A stretch of DNA of 64,000 nucleotides. It comes from Enterobacteriaceae bacterium ESL0689. Its GTDB lineage: Bacteria > Pseudomonadota > Gammaproteobacteria > Enterobacterales > Enterobacteriaceae. A program made the translations under genes and the position numbers. This document shows, one piece after another, positions 40,311 through 50,317 of this stretch (position 1 is the stretch's first letter; each line of letters opens with the position of its first letter). The notes beneath the pieces were generated by a model. That model was not told the origin of the DNA, did no database searches, and saw only the letters and a program-made list of their open reading frames with translations. The DNA lies in the NCBI GenBank assembly GCA_029433525.1, contig JAQTIF010000001.1:1736001-1800000 (forward strand), written 5' to 3'.

Positions 40311-40495
40311 GCATAATCCCCCCTGAATGACAGCAAACTCAGTATTAATTTATAACAATATGGTATTAATCTTAGCAGTAATCACCCTCTAATCAGCACT
40401 AATCCTGCTCACTATAATGATCCCATCAAAACAAAGCACTGCAGCGTTGTCCGTAGGAAACTTGTATCTCTCTGTTGATTTTCATGGGGATTTTT

Positions 40496-41644
40496 ATGAA
40501 AGCTTTCACCCGAACGCTAAAAACTACGATACCGGCCATGCTGTTATTCGCATCATTAAGTGGAGTCACGACAATGAGTTATGCTGATTCAACCCATCCG
40601 AATACTCCTGTTTCCATGACAGATAAATGGGACAAGACCTTTGCTGAGAGCCAGAAAGTCGACCATCGTAAAGTCTCGTTCCCGAATCGATATGGCATCA
40701 CCTTAGTGGGCGATCTTTATCTGCCCAAAGATCGTGGCGATCGCAAACTGGCGGCGATTGCGGTCAGTGGGCCTTTTGGCGCGGTGAAAGAACAATCCAG
40801 CGGTCTGTATGCCCAGACGCTGGCGGAACAAGGATTTATTACTCTGGCATTCGATCCTTCTTACACGGGGGAAAGCGGCGGCTATCCGCGAAACGTCGCC
40901 TCACCGGATATTAACACGGAAGATTTCAGTGCGGCGGTGGATTTCTTAGGGCTGCAAAAAGAGGTGGATCGCAACCGTATCGGGCTGCTCGGTATTTGCG
41001 GCTGGGGTGGCATGGCGTTGAACGACGCCGCGATGGATACCCGCGTTAAAGCGGTGGCCACCAGCGTGATGTACGATATGAGCCGGGCGATGGGGCATGG
41101 CGTGGGAAATGGCAAAGACCGTTATTCAACCGTCGACCGTCGAGCTGTTCTGCAGTATCTGAATGAACAGCGCTGGAAGGATGCACAGAGCGGAACGTTC
41201 GCTCACGGCGGTCATGATATTAACGTCGACAGCAACGGCAAAGCCAGCGCGGGCGGGCGCATTCTGCCAGAAACGCTCCCGGCAAATCCGCATCCGGTAC
41301 TGAAAGAGTTCTTTGACTACTACCGTATGCCGCGCGGTTTCCACGCGCGTTCCGTGAACTCGACTGGGGCGTGGACGGCAACGATGCCGCTGTCGTTTAT
41401 GAATATGCCGTTACTGAGCTACGCCAGTGAGATCACCATTCCGACGCTTATCGTGACCGGTGAAAAAGCGCATTCACGCTATTTTGCTGAAGATGCTTAC
41501 AAGGCGGTCGGCAGTAAAGATAAAGAGCTGGTGGTGGTGCCTGGGGCAAATCATGTGGATCTATACGATAACGTTGCCGGAAAAATACCTTTCGCGAAGT
41601 TCGAACAATTTTTTCAAACCAAACTGAAATACCCCCTCTCCTGA
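40496..41644 (+). CDS. secreted alpha/beta hydrolase with Cys nucleophile (YcjY-like)
   Basis: A 382-residue alpha/beta hydrolase with a signal peptide ending MSYA. The nucleophile elbow reads GICGWGG, so the nucleophile is Cys rather than Ser, as in dienelactone hydrolase. The acid probably lies near IVTGEKAHSRY, and the histidine is in VVPGANHVDLYD. The start at 40496 follows GGGGA; two in-frame starts upstream add up to seven residues. It is divergent from a LysR gene and followed by decayed MFS and flavodoxin genes. The substrate is unknown. Confidence 0.85.
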   Translation: MKAFTRTLKTTIPAMLLFASLSGVTTMSYADSTHPNTPVSMTDKWDKTFAESQKVDHRKVSFPNRYGITLVGDLYLPKDRGDRKLAAIAVSGPFGAVKEQSSGLYAQTLAEQGFITLAFDPSYTGESGGYPRNVASPDINTEDFSAAVDFLGLQKEVDRNRIGLLGICGWGGMALNDAAMDTRVKAVATSVMYDMSRAMGHGVGNGKDRYSTVDRRAVLQYLNEQRWKDAQSGTFAHGGHDINVDSNGKASAGGRILPETLPANPHPVLKEFFDYYRMPRGFHARSVNSTGAWTATMPLSFMNMPLLSYASEITIPTLIVTGEKAHSRYFAEDAYKAVGSKDKELVVVPGANHVDLYDNVAGKIPFAKFEQFFQTKLKYPLS

Positions 41645-41704
41645 ATTGATCAAAAACTACCGATCTATGGCCGATGGCTTTTATCCTGATCTTTGTGAAT
41701 CACT

Positions 41705-41952
41705 ATGTCGACACTGAGCCAAACACCATCATCTCAACATCAGCACGCATAATGGGGAGGCATTTTTGCCATAACCTTGTGCGTTTTTATGCTGATTGCC
41801 TCTGAATTTATGCCCGTCAGCCTGCTCACGCCGATTGCCCGTGATTCAGGTGTGACGGTGGGGCTGGCAGGGCAGGGGATTGCTGTCTCCGGCGCACTGG
41901 CGGTACTGACCAGCCTGACGCTTTCGACCCTGGCTGGAAATGTGAATCGTAA
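41705..41952 (+). pseudogene. MFS transporter N-terminal remnant
   Basis: MSTLSQTPSSQHQHA is followed by an in-frame TAA at 41750, then the frame continues WGGIFAITLCVFMLIASEFM, PVSLLTPIARDSGVTVGLAG and STLAGNVNRK. This is the first two membrane segments of an arabinose-efflux-type MFS protein. It ends at 41952, where antisense flavodoxin sequence starts. Both a stop and truncation make it dead. Confidence 0.75.
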
Positions 41953-42261
41953 GTTCCTGCTAAATTTCAATGCGGGTTTTACGCCTTGCTCTCGCTTATT
42001 TTTCGCCTGTTCAACGGTCTGAAAATAGTTTTCCGGATAAGGTGTCGCCGGTTCAATTTCAAACAGAACGGTATTCAGGCTGCGGTGAATGACGTCCGCA
42101 ATCACTCGTGTGTTTTCGCTGCGGGAAAAGTACGCTACCAGAATTCGACTTTTACCCTGCACATTTGCGTTTCCGGTAGCAGCTGCCACCAGGGATATGT
42201 TCGCCAGCGTGAACCTGGCAAGTGCGGTGATCAACATTTTTCGGTTGGAATCATGCGCCAT
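41953..42261 (-). pseudogene. flavodoxin-like protein remnant
   Basis: After a good AGGAG site it begins MAHDSNRKMLITALARFTLA, then SRILVAYFSRSENTRVIADV (FMN phosphate loop) and EPATPYPENYFQTVEQAK, the start of an exported flavodoxin. Homology breaks at 41953, and the frame runs on antisense through the MFS remnant. Such flavodoxins often accompany LysR/hydrolase/MFS sets, so an original cluster was inverted and deleted here. Confidence 0.72.
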
Positions 42262-42263
42262 AA

Positions 42264-42449
42264 CCCACTCCTGATTGTGTGCGAGCGCGGGCGAAGCTGC
42301 CGGCCGGAATCGAACTGAGTGTGGACTTTTTTGCCGACAGTCAGCTGAACTATCAGTTTGATGTCCGCCTGCTGTACTGCGCACCATCAGGCCTGTCCGA
42401 CGGCGCCGCGGAGTCTCTCAGTATCAGTATGATGGATATTATGACTTAA
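42264..42449 (+). pseudogene. C-terminal fragment of an unidentified gene
   Basis: An open frame with no start ends in a natural-looking C-terminus (KLPAGIELSVDFFADSQLNY, QFDVRLLYCAPSGLSDG, SISMMDIMT) and a TAA at 42447. I do not recognise the family. It directly adjoins the leader of the flavodoxin remnant and repeat copy D, so it is most likely the tail of a deleted gene. Confidence 0.35.
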
Positions 42450-42466
42450 TCAGAAGGCTGGAAAAA

Positions 42467-42571
42467 GGCTATTTTACTGGTCATTTTGGCCCTGAGCACC
42501 GTGTACGCTGCGGTTTCTCCGCGCTGTCCGTGTCCTGACTGGCTGCGTCAATAACGCCTGGTGGGCCAGGC
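42467..42571 (+). repeat. dispersed intergenic repeat, copy D
   Basis: Copy D reads GGCTATTTTACTGGTCATTT, GTGTACGCTGCGGTTTCTCC, GACTGGCTGCGTCAATAACG and ends GGTGGGCCAGG. It lacks a ~20-bp internal block found in copies A-C. It marks the junction between the decayed accessory genes and the gpmA-gal block. Confidence 0.8.
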
Positions 42572-42676
42572 TCTAAATCAGTCATTACCTGATTTTACTA
42601 TGAAAATATTTATTTTTTAGCTGCAGAATTTTCTGGGATTCCGGCGCAGGACGCCTGTTAATCGTAGCGCCTCAGC

Positions 42677-42705
42677 AAACAAGCGTGGATCACCCACGCT
42701 TGTTT
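42677..42705 (-). terminator. hairpin downstream of gpmA
   Basis: A 12-bp stem AAACAAGCGTGG / CCACGCTTGTTT with a 5-nt loop lies 15 bp after the gpmA stop. The T run is short on the minus strand, so termination strength is uncertain. Confidence 0.7.
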
Positions 42706-42719
42706 TGATCAGCTGAAAA

Positions 42720-43472
42720 TTACTTCGCCTTTCCCTGATTGGCTACGGCAGCCGCTTTTGCCGCAATTTCATCGGGGTTGCCCAGATAGTAATGCTTAAT
42801 CGGTTTGAAGTTTTCGTCGAATTCATACACCAGCGGAACACCGGTTGGAATATTGAGTTCGAGGATCTCCTGTTCACTCATATTATCGAGATATTTTACC
42901 AGCGCACGCAGTGAGTTACCGTGCGCAGCAATCAGGATACGCTCACCTTTTTTCATCCGTGGCAGAATGGTGTCTTTCCAGTAAGGGACAACACGTTCGA
43001 TAGTCAGTGCCAGACTCTCGGTGACCGGCAGCTCTTTATCACTCAGTGCCGCGTAGCGGGGATCGTGACCAGGATAGCGCTCATCCTCTTTGCTCAGCTC
43101 AGGAGGGGTGACGGCAAAGCCACGACGCCACTGTTTCACTTGCTCATCACCATATTTTTCTGCGGTCTCTGCTTTATTCAGTCCCTGTAATGCGCCGTAG
43201 TGACGTTCATTCAGCTTCCATGATTTTTCATCGGGCAACCAGACCTGGTCCAGTTCATCCAGCATATGCCACAGGGTATGGATGGCACGTTTCAGCACAG
43301 AGGTATAAGCAAAATCGAAGACGAAACCTTCCTGTTTTAGCAATTTCCCTGCCGCTTTAGCTTCACTGACCCCCTTTGCAGAGAGATCCACATCGTACCA
43401 ACCGGTGAAACGGTTTTCATTATTCCACTGACTTTCGCCATGACGAACCAGTACCAGCTTAGTTACAGCCAT
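42720..43472 (-). CDS. gpmA: 2,3-bisphosphoglycerate-dependent phosphoglycerate mutase
   Basis: GpmA interconverts 3- and 2-phosphoglycerate in glycolysis. The 250-residue protein (same as E. coli) has the phospho-histidine motif [10 protein letters not shown], the acid residue region [11 protein letters not shown] and the second histidine in [15 protein letters not shown]. It lies next to gal genes as in E. coli, but galM, which separates gpmA from galK there, is missing; 43473-43680 contains no gene. Confidence 0.97.
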   Translation of the reverse strand: MAVTKLVLVRHGESQWNNENRFTGWYDVDLSAKGVSEAKAAGKLLKQEGFVFDFAYTSVLKRAIHTLWHMLDELDQVWLPDEKSWKLNERHYGALQGLNKAETAEKYGDEQVKQWRRGFAVTPPELSKEDERYPGHDPRYAALSDKELPVTESLALTIERVVPYWKDTILPRMKKGERILIAAHGNSLRALVKYLDNMSEQEILELNIPTGVPLVYEFDENFKPIKHYYLGNPDEIAAKAAAVANQGKAK

Positions 43473-43680
43473 TCTTTCGCTCCTCGATACACATACTCTT
43501 TCGGATTATCCCGGCAACGCACTGATATATTGCTGAGCTAATTCCGATAGCCGCGTGTATGCATTACTATTGATTGATAACTGTTCTCATTATATTGCGG
43601 TGATTTGCACCACGGCAATGGTTATCCCTAACCATAGCGAAATTTACCGCCTGATGACATAGTTATCGCAAAACCCAAAT

Positions 43681-44826
43681 TTAATATGATCCCGCGCCTG
43701 CGGAAGCCTTGCAGACATAGAATGTCTCTTTGATACCGGTCAGTGCTTCATACTGAGCAGCAACGGCTTGTCGCAGTGGATCAACCCGCTGTTCAGGCAC
43801 CAGCGCCACGACGCAACCGCCAAATCCTCCACCGGTCATGCGCACCCCTCCCTGGTCACCCAGAGTATTGCTGACAATATCGACCAGGTGATCAATGGGG
43901 GCCACCGTGATGGCAAAATCATCACGCATCGAAGCGTGGGATTCGGCCATCAGTTGCCCCATCCGTTGCAGATCGCCTTTTTCGAGCGCTTCTGCGGCTT
44001 CAAGAGTGCGGGCATTTTCGGTCAGCACATGACGAACGCGGTGCGCCACCAGTGGGTCCAGCTGATGGGCAGCGGCGTGAAAATCGCGAAGACTGACATC
44101 GCGCAGTGATGATTTTCCGAAGAAGTGAGCGCCTGCTTCGCACTGCTTACGGCGGGTATTATATTCACTGCCGACCAGCGTGCGTTTAAAATTACTATTG
44201 ATAATGACCACCGCGACACCTTGTGGCATCGATACCGCGCGGGTCTCAAGGGTGCGACAGTCAATCAGTAATGCATGCTCTTTCTTTCCCAGCGCCGAGA
44301 TAAGCTGATCCATAATGCCGCATTGACAGCCAACAAACTGATTTTCTGCCTGCTGACCCTGCAGCGCGATTTGTCTGCCATCCAGTGGCAGATGGTATAA
44401 TTGCTGAAATGCTGTCCCCACAGCAACCTCCAGTGAGGCGGAGGAACTCAGTCCTGCCCCCTGTGGCACATTGCCGCTGATCACCAAATCTGCGCCACCC
44501 ATCTGATGATGCCGCTGTAACTGTGTCACCACCCCACGAATATAGTTTGCCCACGGTTGGGCTGGATGTGGCTCAATCGGCCGGTCAAGAAAGAACTGAT
44601 CACGCTGATTATCATAATCAGCAGCGATCACCTGCACACACTGGTCATGACGGCGGGCACAGGCGATCACTGTCTGGTAGTCAATGGCACAGGGTAAGAC
44701 AAAACCGTCATTGTAGTCGGTGTGTTCGCCGATTAAGTTAACCCGGCCAGGCGCCTGGATAAAATGACTGGCAGGATAGCCGAATTTTTCAGCAAACAGA
44801 GTGCGAGTTTTCTCTTGCAGATTCAT
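43681..44826 (-). CDS. galK: galactokinase
   Basis: GalK phosphorylates alpha-D-galactose in the Leloir pathway. The 381-residue GHMP kinase has [20 protein letters not shown], the ATP loop [20 protein letters not shown] with catalytic Asp in CGIMDQLIS, and [16 protein letters not shown]. coli GalK has 382 residues. It overlaps galT by four bases and is the last gene of this galETK operon because galM is absent. Confidence 0.97.
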   Translation of the reverse strand: MNLQEKTRTLFAEKFGYPASHFIQAPGRVNLIGEHTDYNDGFVLPCAIDYQTVIACARRHDQCVQVIAADYDNQRDQFFLDRPIEPHPAQPWANYIRGVVTQLQRHHQMGGADLVISGNVPQGAGLSSSASLEVAVGTAFQQLYHLPLDGRQIALQGQQAENQFVGCQCGIMDQLISALGKKEHALLIDCRTLETRAVSMPQGVAVVIINSNFKRTLVGSEYNTRRKQCEAGAHFFGKSSLRDVSLRDFHAAAHQLDPLVAHRVRHVLTENARTLEAAEALEKGDLQRMGQLMAESHASMRDDFAITVAPIDHLVDIVSNTLGDQGGVRMTGGGFGGCVVALVPEQRVDPLRQAVAAQYEALTGIKETFYVCKASAGAGSY

Positions 44827-45875
44827 GATAACTCTCCGGAATCACGAAAATGGCTATCACTGACCGCCTGCAGGTGTCTGGCGGCCTGCTCGGCGGTCAA
44901 ATCGCGCTGCGTCTCGGCCAGCATCTCATAGCCGACCATAAATTTACGCACGTTGGCGGAACGCAATAAAGGGGGATAAAAATGGGCATGGAGCTGCCAG
45001 TGATCATTATCAGCCCCATTAAAAGGCGCGCCATGCCAGCCCATGGTATAGGGAAAGGCGCACTGGAATAAATTATCGTAACGGCTGGTCAGCTTTTTCA
45101 GTGCTATGGCAAGATCATGACTTTGTGGAGCGGTTAAATCAGTGAGTCGCAACACATGCGCTTTCGGCAGCAGAAGGGTTTCAAAGGGCCATGCTGCCCA
45201 GTAGGGCACGACCGCCAGCCAGTGTGTCGTTTCGACAACCGTACGGCTGCCATCGTTTAATTCACGCTCAACATAATCGCGCAGCATCGGCGTACCCTGG
45301 CGGGAGAAAAAGGCTTTTTGCAGACGATCTTCCCGTTCTGCCTCGTTAGGCAGGAAGCTATTAGCCCAGATTTGGCCATGCGGGTGTGGGTTGGAACACC
45401 CCATTGTGGCACCCTTATTTTCAAAAATCTGTACCCACGGATAGCTTTTCCCCAGTTCGGCCATCTGTTGCTGCCATGTTTTTACTACCCCCTCCAGGGC
45501 GGTGATGCTTAATTCCGGCAGCGTCTTGCTATGATCCGGTGAAAAACAGATAACCCGGCTGGTTCCGCGCGCACTTTGACAACGCATCAGCGGATCGTCA
45601 CTCGCTGGTGCATCGGGGGTATCAGTCATTAATGCCGCAAAATCATTAGTAAAGACATAAGTACCCGTATAACGCGGATTGACATCCCCGGTGATGCGGG
45701 TATTGCCAGGACACAGAAAGCAGTGCGGATCATGGGCGGGCAGGGTCAGGCAGGCAGGGGACTCCTGTGCCCCCTGCCAGGGACGTTTGCCGCGATGAGG
45801 TGAAACTAAAACCCACTCTCCGGTTAACGGATTATAACGACGATGGGGGTGATCGACAGGGTTAAATTGCGCCAT
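44823..45875 (-). CDS. galT: galactose-1-phosphate uridylyltransferase
   Basis: GalT exchanges galactose-1-phosphate with UDP-glucose. The 350-residue protein shows zinc ligands in CFLCPGN and FSPDHSKT, and the HxHxQ active site in [10 protein letters not shown] with the uridylylated histidine. E. coli GalT has 348. It follows galE by ten bases and overlaps galK by four. Confidence 0.97.
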   Translation of the reverse strand: MAQFNPVDHPHRRYNPLTGEWVLVSPHRGKRPWQGAQESPACLTLPAHDPHCFLCPGNTRITGDVNPRYTGTYVFTNDFAALMTDTPDAPASDDPLMRCQSARGTSRVICFSPDHSKTLPELSITALEGVVKTWQQQMAELGKSYPWVQIFENKGATMGCSNPHPHGQIWANSFLPNEAEREDRLQKAFFSRQGTPMLRDYVERELNDGSRTVVETTHWLAVVPYWAAWPFETLLLPKAHVLRLTDLTAPQSHDLAIALKKLTSRYDNLFQCAFPYTMGWHGAPFNGADNDHWQLHAHFYPPLLRSANVRKFMVGYEMLAETQRDLTAEQAARHLQAVSDSHFRDSGELS

Positions 45876-45885
45876 AAGCGTTCCT

Positions 45886-46902
45886 TTAGTCGGGATAACC
45901 GTAGGGATGGCGGGATTGCCAGCGCCAGGTATCCTCAGCCATCTGATTAAGTGTTCGGGTCACACGCCAGTTGAGCTCTCGCTCAGCCTTTTGCGCATCA
46001 GCCCAGTAAGCAGGAAGGTCACCTGCGCGGCGGGGGGCGAAGTGATAATTGAGCGACTGACCACAGGCCTGGCTGAAAGCATTGACTACATCAAGAACAC
46101 TGCTGCCAACCCCTGCACCGAGGTTATAGATATGTACGCCCGCACGATGGGCTAATTTTTCCATCGCCACTACGTGGCCATCCGCGAGATCCATGACGTG
46201 AATATAATCACGCACCCCTGTACCGTCCGGTGTTGGATAATCGTTACCAAAAATAGCCAGTGATTCGCGACGTCCCACCGCCACCTGAGCGAGATAAGGC
46301 ATCAGATTATTGGGAATACCTTGTGGATCTTCTCCCATTTCCCCTGATGGATGGGCGCCGACCGGATTAAAGTAACGCAATAATGCAATACTCCACTCGG
46401 GCTGCGCTGCCTGTACATCGCTCAGGATTTGCTCAATCATCAATTTACTTTTGCCATAAGGGCTTTGCGGCAATCCGGTCGGAAAACTTTCAACATAGGG
46501 GATTTGTGGCTGATCGCCATAAACGGTGGCCGAGGAGCTGAAAATCAGGTTTTTGACCCTGGCCGTCTGCATCGCAGAGACTAATTTCAGGGTGCCGGTA
46601 ACATTATTGTCATAATATTCCAGCGGTTTGACCACCGATTCCCCGACCGCTTTCAGGCCAGCAAAATGGATCACCGCTTCAATGGCGTGATCATGAAGGA
46701 TTTCTGTGATCAATGCTTCATCGCGAATATCACCAGCAATAAAAGTGATGTTTGACCCGCCCAGCTGTTCAATAACCGGCACGACGCTGCGTTTACTGTT
46801 ACAGAGATTATCCAGGATAACAACGTCATGTCCTTGCCGTAATAATTGTACACAGGTATGACTTCCGATGTAACCGCTACCACCTGTAACTAATACCTTC
46901 AT
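45886..46902 (-). CDS. galE: UDP-glucose 4-epimerase
   Basis: GalE interconverts UDP-galactose and UDP-glucose. The start at 46902 after GGAG gives [20 protein letters not shown] and 338 residues, the E. coli length; the longer frame to 46950 is unsupported. Its short-chain dehydrogenase features are the NAD loop [10 protein letters not shown], Ser/Tyr in SSSATVYGD and YGKSK. It is first in galETK, and an internal GalR operator lies within its first codons. Confidence 0.97.
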   Translation of the reverse strand: MKVLVTGGSGYIGSHTCVQLLRQGHDVVILDNLCNSKRSVVPVIEQLGGSNITFIAGDIRDEALITEILHDHAIEAVIHFAGLKAVGESVVKPLEYYDNNVTGTLKLVSAMQTARVKNLIFSSSATVYGDQPQIPYVESFPTGLPQSPYGKSKLMIEQILSDVQAAQPEWSIALLRYFNPVGAHPSGEMGEDPQGIPNNLMPYLAQVAVGRRESLAIFGNDYPTPDGTGVRDYIHVMDLADGHVVAMEKLAHRAGVHIYNLGAGVGSSVLDVVNAFSQACGQSLNYHFAPRRAGDLPAYWADAQKAERELNWRVTRTLNQMAEDTWRWQSRHPYGYPD

Positions 46903-46996
46903 AATGGACTCCGTAAGGCTGCTATTACCTGAAAAAAATAGCATGACCATGAGGAGAAAAGTGTGATTAAACGCAAATGTATGGAATCGTTTACAA
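46868..46996 (-). promoter_or_regulatory. gal control region: GalR operators OE and OI with CRP site
   Basis: 46981-46996 on the minus strand reads TTGTAAACGATTCCAT, matching the E. coli external gal operator at 14 of 16 positions. 46868-46883, inside galE, reads GTGGTAGCGGTTACAT, identical to the E. coli internal operator as I recall it. The centres are 113 bp apart, the spacing E. coli uses for the GalR loop. A CRP-like site (TGTGA at 46962-46966) is centred 19 bp from OE, again as in E. coli, and ATGCTAT near 46945 resembles the P1 -10 region. Confidence 0.8.
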
Positions 46997-47118
46997 TGAA
47001 AACGTCACCAACATGTGCAATTATTATTCGCTCATTGAGTTTAATGAAAATATTTCTATTATGGTGAAAAATCAAGAAGACGTTCTTTTATATCGACGCC
47101 ATTATCCCTGATATCAGC

Positions 47119-47153
47119 CCGTCATCAGGGAGCGATATCTTCCCTGATGACGG
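47119..47153. repeat. 13-bp inverted repeat between galE and modF
   Basis: CCGTCATCAGGGA / TCCCTGATGACGG, perfect, with a 9-nt loop, 63 bp after the modF stop on the minus strand. It has no strong T run. It may be the modF terminator or an unrelated hairpin. The rest of 46997-47215 shows no gene. Confidence 0.6.
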
Positions 47154-47215
47154 ATCTGTGTTATACCGTTGATCTGCGGGCAAGCCACATCTGAAATTGC
47201 TGCCAGGCCAGCATA

Positions 47216-48703
47216 TTATTCAGCGCATCGTTCGAACTGATAACTGTAACCGTTTTCATCCGGAATGAAGATCAGGCGATGCGTGATGCAGGCAGGCGCA
47301 TCTTCCCGGTGATGGGAAACAAACAGCAGTTGGGTATTGCCCTGCTGGATCAGCACGTCAATAAAACGACGTACCAGCTGGCGATTGAGTGGGTCCAGTC
47401 CCTGTAGCGGTTCGTCAAGAATCAACAGGGTCGGATGTTTTACCAGCGCTCTGACGATCAACGCCAGCCGTTGCTGACCCCAGGAAAGAGTATGAAATGG
47501 CGCATCAGCGGTAGTGGCATCGATGCCCAGAATATCCAGCCAGCGCTGTACCAGCTGGCGTTGCCGATCAGAAACCGCCTGATAAATACCGATAGAGTCG
47601 AAATATCCCGACAGGATCACATTGCGCACGGTGGTGCTGACGCGATATTCGAGGTGCAGAAGGCTGCTGACGTAACCGATGTGCTTTTTGATATCCCAGA
47701 TTGTTTCACCGCTGCCGCGACGGCGGCCAAACAGGGTGAGATCATTACTGTACCCCTGTGGATGATCGCCGGTAATGAGACTCAGCAAGGTTGATTTTCC
47801 GGCCCCATTAGGGCCGACAATTTGCCAGTGTTCGCCTGGATTAACCGTCCAGTTGAGATGCTGAATAACCGGTTTATCGTTGTATGACACCATGCCATCG
47901 CGCAGAATGACCCGTGGTGTATCATCGGCCAGCACCTGACCGGCTGCGGGGAGATCCGGCTCCGGTAAGGTGATGCCCTCCAGCTTTTCACTGTGCGCCA
48001 GTTGAGCGATCAGTGCCTGGTTGAGCAGGCTATTTTTTTCACCGTACTCACTCAGGGTACAATCCGCCAGCACTCCGGCAAAACGGACAAAGTCGGGAAT
48101 GTCACTAAAACGATTCAGTACCAGGATCACGGTGATACCCTGTTCGTTTAGCGTTGCCAGTATGCCGGCAAGCTGCTGACGAGACGCTACATCAAGTCCG
48201 TCAAAAGGTTCATCGAGGATCAGCAAATCCGGCTGAGTCATTAACGTCTGACAGAGCAGCGTTTTACGTGTTTCACCGGTGGAGAGATATTTAAAGCGAC
48301 GAGGGAGCAGGTGAGTGATACCAAACAGCTCAGCGAGAGTGGCACAGCGGGCCGGATCCTGATGCTCAAGCTCAATGATCTCCGCCGTCGTCCGTCCGCT
48401 ATCCTCTTCGCCAGGGCTGAGTAAGTCAGTATTGTTGCGCTGCCATTCGTCACCCACCAGCTTCTGTAATTGTTCAAAAGAAAGACGAGCGATACGGGAA
48501 AAATGATTTTCATACTGGCCGCTAAAGCGGGTAATCTCCCGCGATAACACGCGAGCCAGCGCCGATTTACCACTGCCATTACTGCCAACAAAAGCCCAGC
48601 TTTCGCCTGCGGCAATCGCCAGATGGGCGATAGTTAATGTTTTGTTTGCGCTCAGGTAAAATACGCCTTGCGAAATCTGCAACGATAACATCATCTGTTC
48701 CAT
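47216..48703 (-). CDS. modF: ModF, tandem ABC ATPase linked to molybdate
   Basis: ModF is a soluble protein with two ABC domains, co-transcribed with modE in E. coli and related to molybdate handling; its exact role is unclear. The 495-residue protein (E. coli 490) has Walker A GSNGSGKSALA and GPNGAGKSTLL, signatures LSTGETRKTLLCQ and LSWGQQRLALIVR, and Walker B LLILDEPFDGLD and LLILDEPLQGLD. There is no membrane domain. The start at 48703 follows AGGA. It lies 55 bp after modE. Confidence 0.95.
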   Translation of the reverse strand: MEQMMLSLQISQGVFYLSANKTLTIAHLAIAAGESWAFVGSNGSGKSALARVLSREITRFSGQYENHFSRIARLSFEQLQKLVGDEWQRNNTDLLSPGEEDSGRTTAEIIELEHQDPARCATLAELFGITHLLPRRFKYLSTGETRKTLLCQTLMTQPDLLILDEPFDGLDVASRQQLAGILATLNEQGITVILVLNRFSDIPDFVRFAGVLADCTLSEYGEKNSLLNQALIAQLAHSEKLEGITLPEPDLPAAGQVLADDTPRVILRDGMVSYNDKPVIQHLNWTVNPGEHWQIVGPNGAGKSTLLSLITGDHPQGYSNDLTLFGRRRGSGETIWDIKKHIGYVSSLLHLEYRVSTTVRNVILSGYFDSIGIYQAVSDRQRQLVQRWLDILGIDATTADAPFHTLSWGQQRLALIVRALVKHPTLLILDEPLQGLDPLNRQLVRRFIDVLIQQGNTQLLFVSHHREDAPACITHRLIFIPDENGYSYQFERCAE

Positions 48704-48758
48704 TTATTCCTGTCAGTGATGACAGGAATACGACGCCAGCGACATGATGTCAATGTGA

Positions 48759-49547
48759 TTAACGCAAGGTGGCGAGAATGACATGATCGGCATTAAAACA
48801 GGCGATGGCATCACTGCCTTCGCTCAGTTGATCAGCTTGATCGCGGGGCAGGGTGGCACACAGCGTTTGCCCGTCGGGCAGCGACATTAACACTTCACAC
48901 TGTTGTGGCCCATATTCGATATGACTGATTTTGCCAGCCAGTTGATTATCCGCTTGCGCTGCGATAGCGCGATCCTGGGTCATACTCACCCACGGCGCTT
49001 TGAGCAACACCAGCACCTCCTGACCTTCGTTCAGGCCGAGACGATCGGCACTTTGCGCAGTAATGGCGACTTTCAAACGGGTCTGCTCGTCAGCGAGCAA
49101 AACCTCGACATGTTGTTGTATCTGTTGATGATTACGACCGGTGATCGTACCAAACCACTGATTACGTGCGCTGGTTTGTAATGAAAAACGTGAGATAGCG
49201 GCCAGCAGGCTGTCAAGCGGTAGCCGATCATCGTCACTGAGCACATCAAACGCTTTTTGCTGGATCTGAGCCAGCAGGTCGTAAAGCTGAATCAGCCGCT
49301 GCCCGTAGCGGGTCAAGATCGCGCCACCGCCCCCTTTTCCCCCCTTGGCCCGCTCAACCAGGGTTTGTTCGCTGAGCTGATTCATTTCATTAATCGCATC
49401 CCAGGCGCTTTTATAACTGATCGCCGCATTTTTCGCCCCCTGACTAATCGAACCGGTTTTATCGATTTGTTTTAGCAGGGCAATACGTCGCGGATCAGCG
49501 AACAAACGTTGTTGTAATTTAAGGGTCAGAAGAATTTCGGCCGTCAT
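48759..49547 (-). CDS. modE: molybdate-responsive transcriptional regulator ModE
   Basis: ModE binds molybdate and represses modABC while activating some molybdoenzyme genes. The start at 49547 gives MTAEILLTLKLQQRLFADP and 262 residues, the E. coli length. It has an N-terminal winged helix with GSISQGAKNAAISYKSAWDA, then two MOP domains (SARNQWFGTITGRN, TRLKVAITAQSADRLGL and HIEYGPQQCEVLMSLPDGQ). It is divergent from acrZ and modABC, upstream of modF. Confidence 0.96.
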   Translation of the reverse strand: MTAEILLTLKLQQRLFADPRRIALLKQIDKTGSISQGAKNAAISYKSAWDAINEMNQLSEQTLVERAKGGKGGGGAILTRYGQRLIQLYDLLAQIQQKAFDVLSDDDRLPLDSLLAAISRFSLQTSARNQWFGTITGRNHQQIQQHVEVLLADEQTRLKVAITAQSADRLGLNEGQEVLVLLKAPWVSMTQDRAIAAQADNQLAGKISHIEYGPQQCEVLMSLPDGQTLCATLPRDQADQLSEGSDAIACFNADHVILATLR

Positions 49548-49699
49548 AGTGAGATCCTGGCAAAAAGTGTATTGTGACCGATAGTGATTATCTTGCAAGA
49601 TACATCTGTCATTTCCGTTCATCGATGACCGCACAAATGGAACGTATTTTTGCCGTTTAATGAATTACAATAAGATCTGTCAGTGTTATGGAGTCCGCT

Positions 49700-49849
49700 A
49701 TGTTACAGCTATTGGAAAGTCTGGTTTTTGCCTGTGTCATGGTTCCGGTGGTGATGGGTATCATCCTCGGGTTAATTTATGGTCTTGGCGAAGCCTTTAA
49801 TCTGTTGTCCAGCGTGGGTCGCAGTAATAATCGTCAACGTACCCACTGA
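49700..49849 (+). CDS. acrZ: AcrZ, small AcrAB-TolC-associated membrane protein
   Basis: AcrZ is a 49-residue inner-membrane protein that binds AcrB and modulates export of some drugs. The frame reads [20 protein letters not shown] then [14 protein letters not shown], a single bent helix nearly identical to E. coli AcrZ in pattern and length. It lies between modE and modA, as in E. coli, with GGAG before the ATG at 49700 and a strong terminator behind it. Confidence 0.93.
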   Translation: MLQLLESLVFACVMVPVVMGIILGLIYGLGEAFNLLSSVGRSNNRQRTH

Positions 49850-49894
49850 TTAACGCTCTGCCATCCCCAGCCTGAGCCGATAACCGATTGCAGA

Positions 49895-49920
49895 CACACA
49901 GGGAAACCCTGTGTGTTTTT
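49895..49920 (+). terminator. rho-independent terminator of acrZ
   Basis: A 9-bp stem CACACAGGG / CCCTGTGTG with an AAA loop is followed by five T, 46 bp after the acrZ stop. Confidence 0.9.
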
Positions 49921-50274
49921 GCTGTGGTTAACGAAAACGTAGCGCAGCGATACCCTCTGGTCGTTGTTTCCTGATTCACCGTCTGACTTATTAGCTGATT
50001 TTACTGGCTATTTCAACCGCCATAACACCTCCCAAAGCCGCCGCTGGGGGCATTCATTAACGGCTCAGCATCCGCATGATAACAAAGCGCTGAGCGCTCC
50101 CGATGCCGGAATCGATAAATATGAATAAACTTAAGTCGTTACCTGATAACATGAACATTTATTTTACTAATTATGTTCATTTGCTGTCAGGTGAGATTTG
50201 TTGTTATATTCCTCTCGTTTTTGATGTTCCTCTGCATCTATCCCCTTATTGATATTGGGAAAAATTTTGTTGTA

Positions 50275-50299
50275 TCGTTATGTTGTTTCGTAAATAACG
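50275..50299 (+). promoter_or_regulatory. probable ModE operator of modABC
   Basis: TCGTTATGTTG then TAAATAACG forms the partial dyad CGTTAT-N11-ATAACG just before the modA ribosome site, closely resembling the E. coli ModE operator (CGTTATATTG...ACATAACG). ModE-molybdate bound here would block modABC. The rest of 49921-50317 has no convincing gene; 49994-50015 resembles only the left edge of the dispersed repeat. Confidence 0.65.
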
Positions 50300-50317
50300 C
50301 ACCTACAGGAGTTACCT

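Noticed and set aside
41740..42387. A single 215-residue protein on the minus strand
   Set aside because: It is a flavodoxin head running antisense through an MFS remnant, not one gene.
49994..50015. A fifth copy of the dispersed repeat
   Set aside because: Only about 20 bases at the left edge are similar and the rest does not align; the same holds near 14470.
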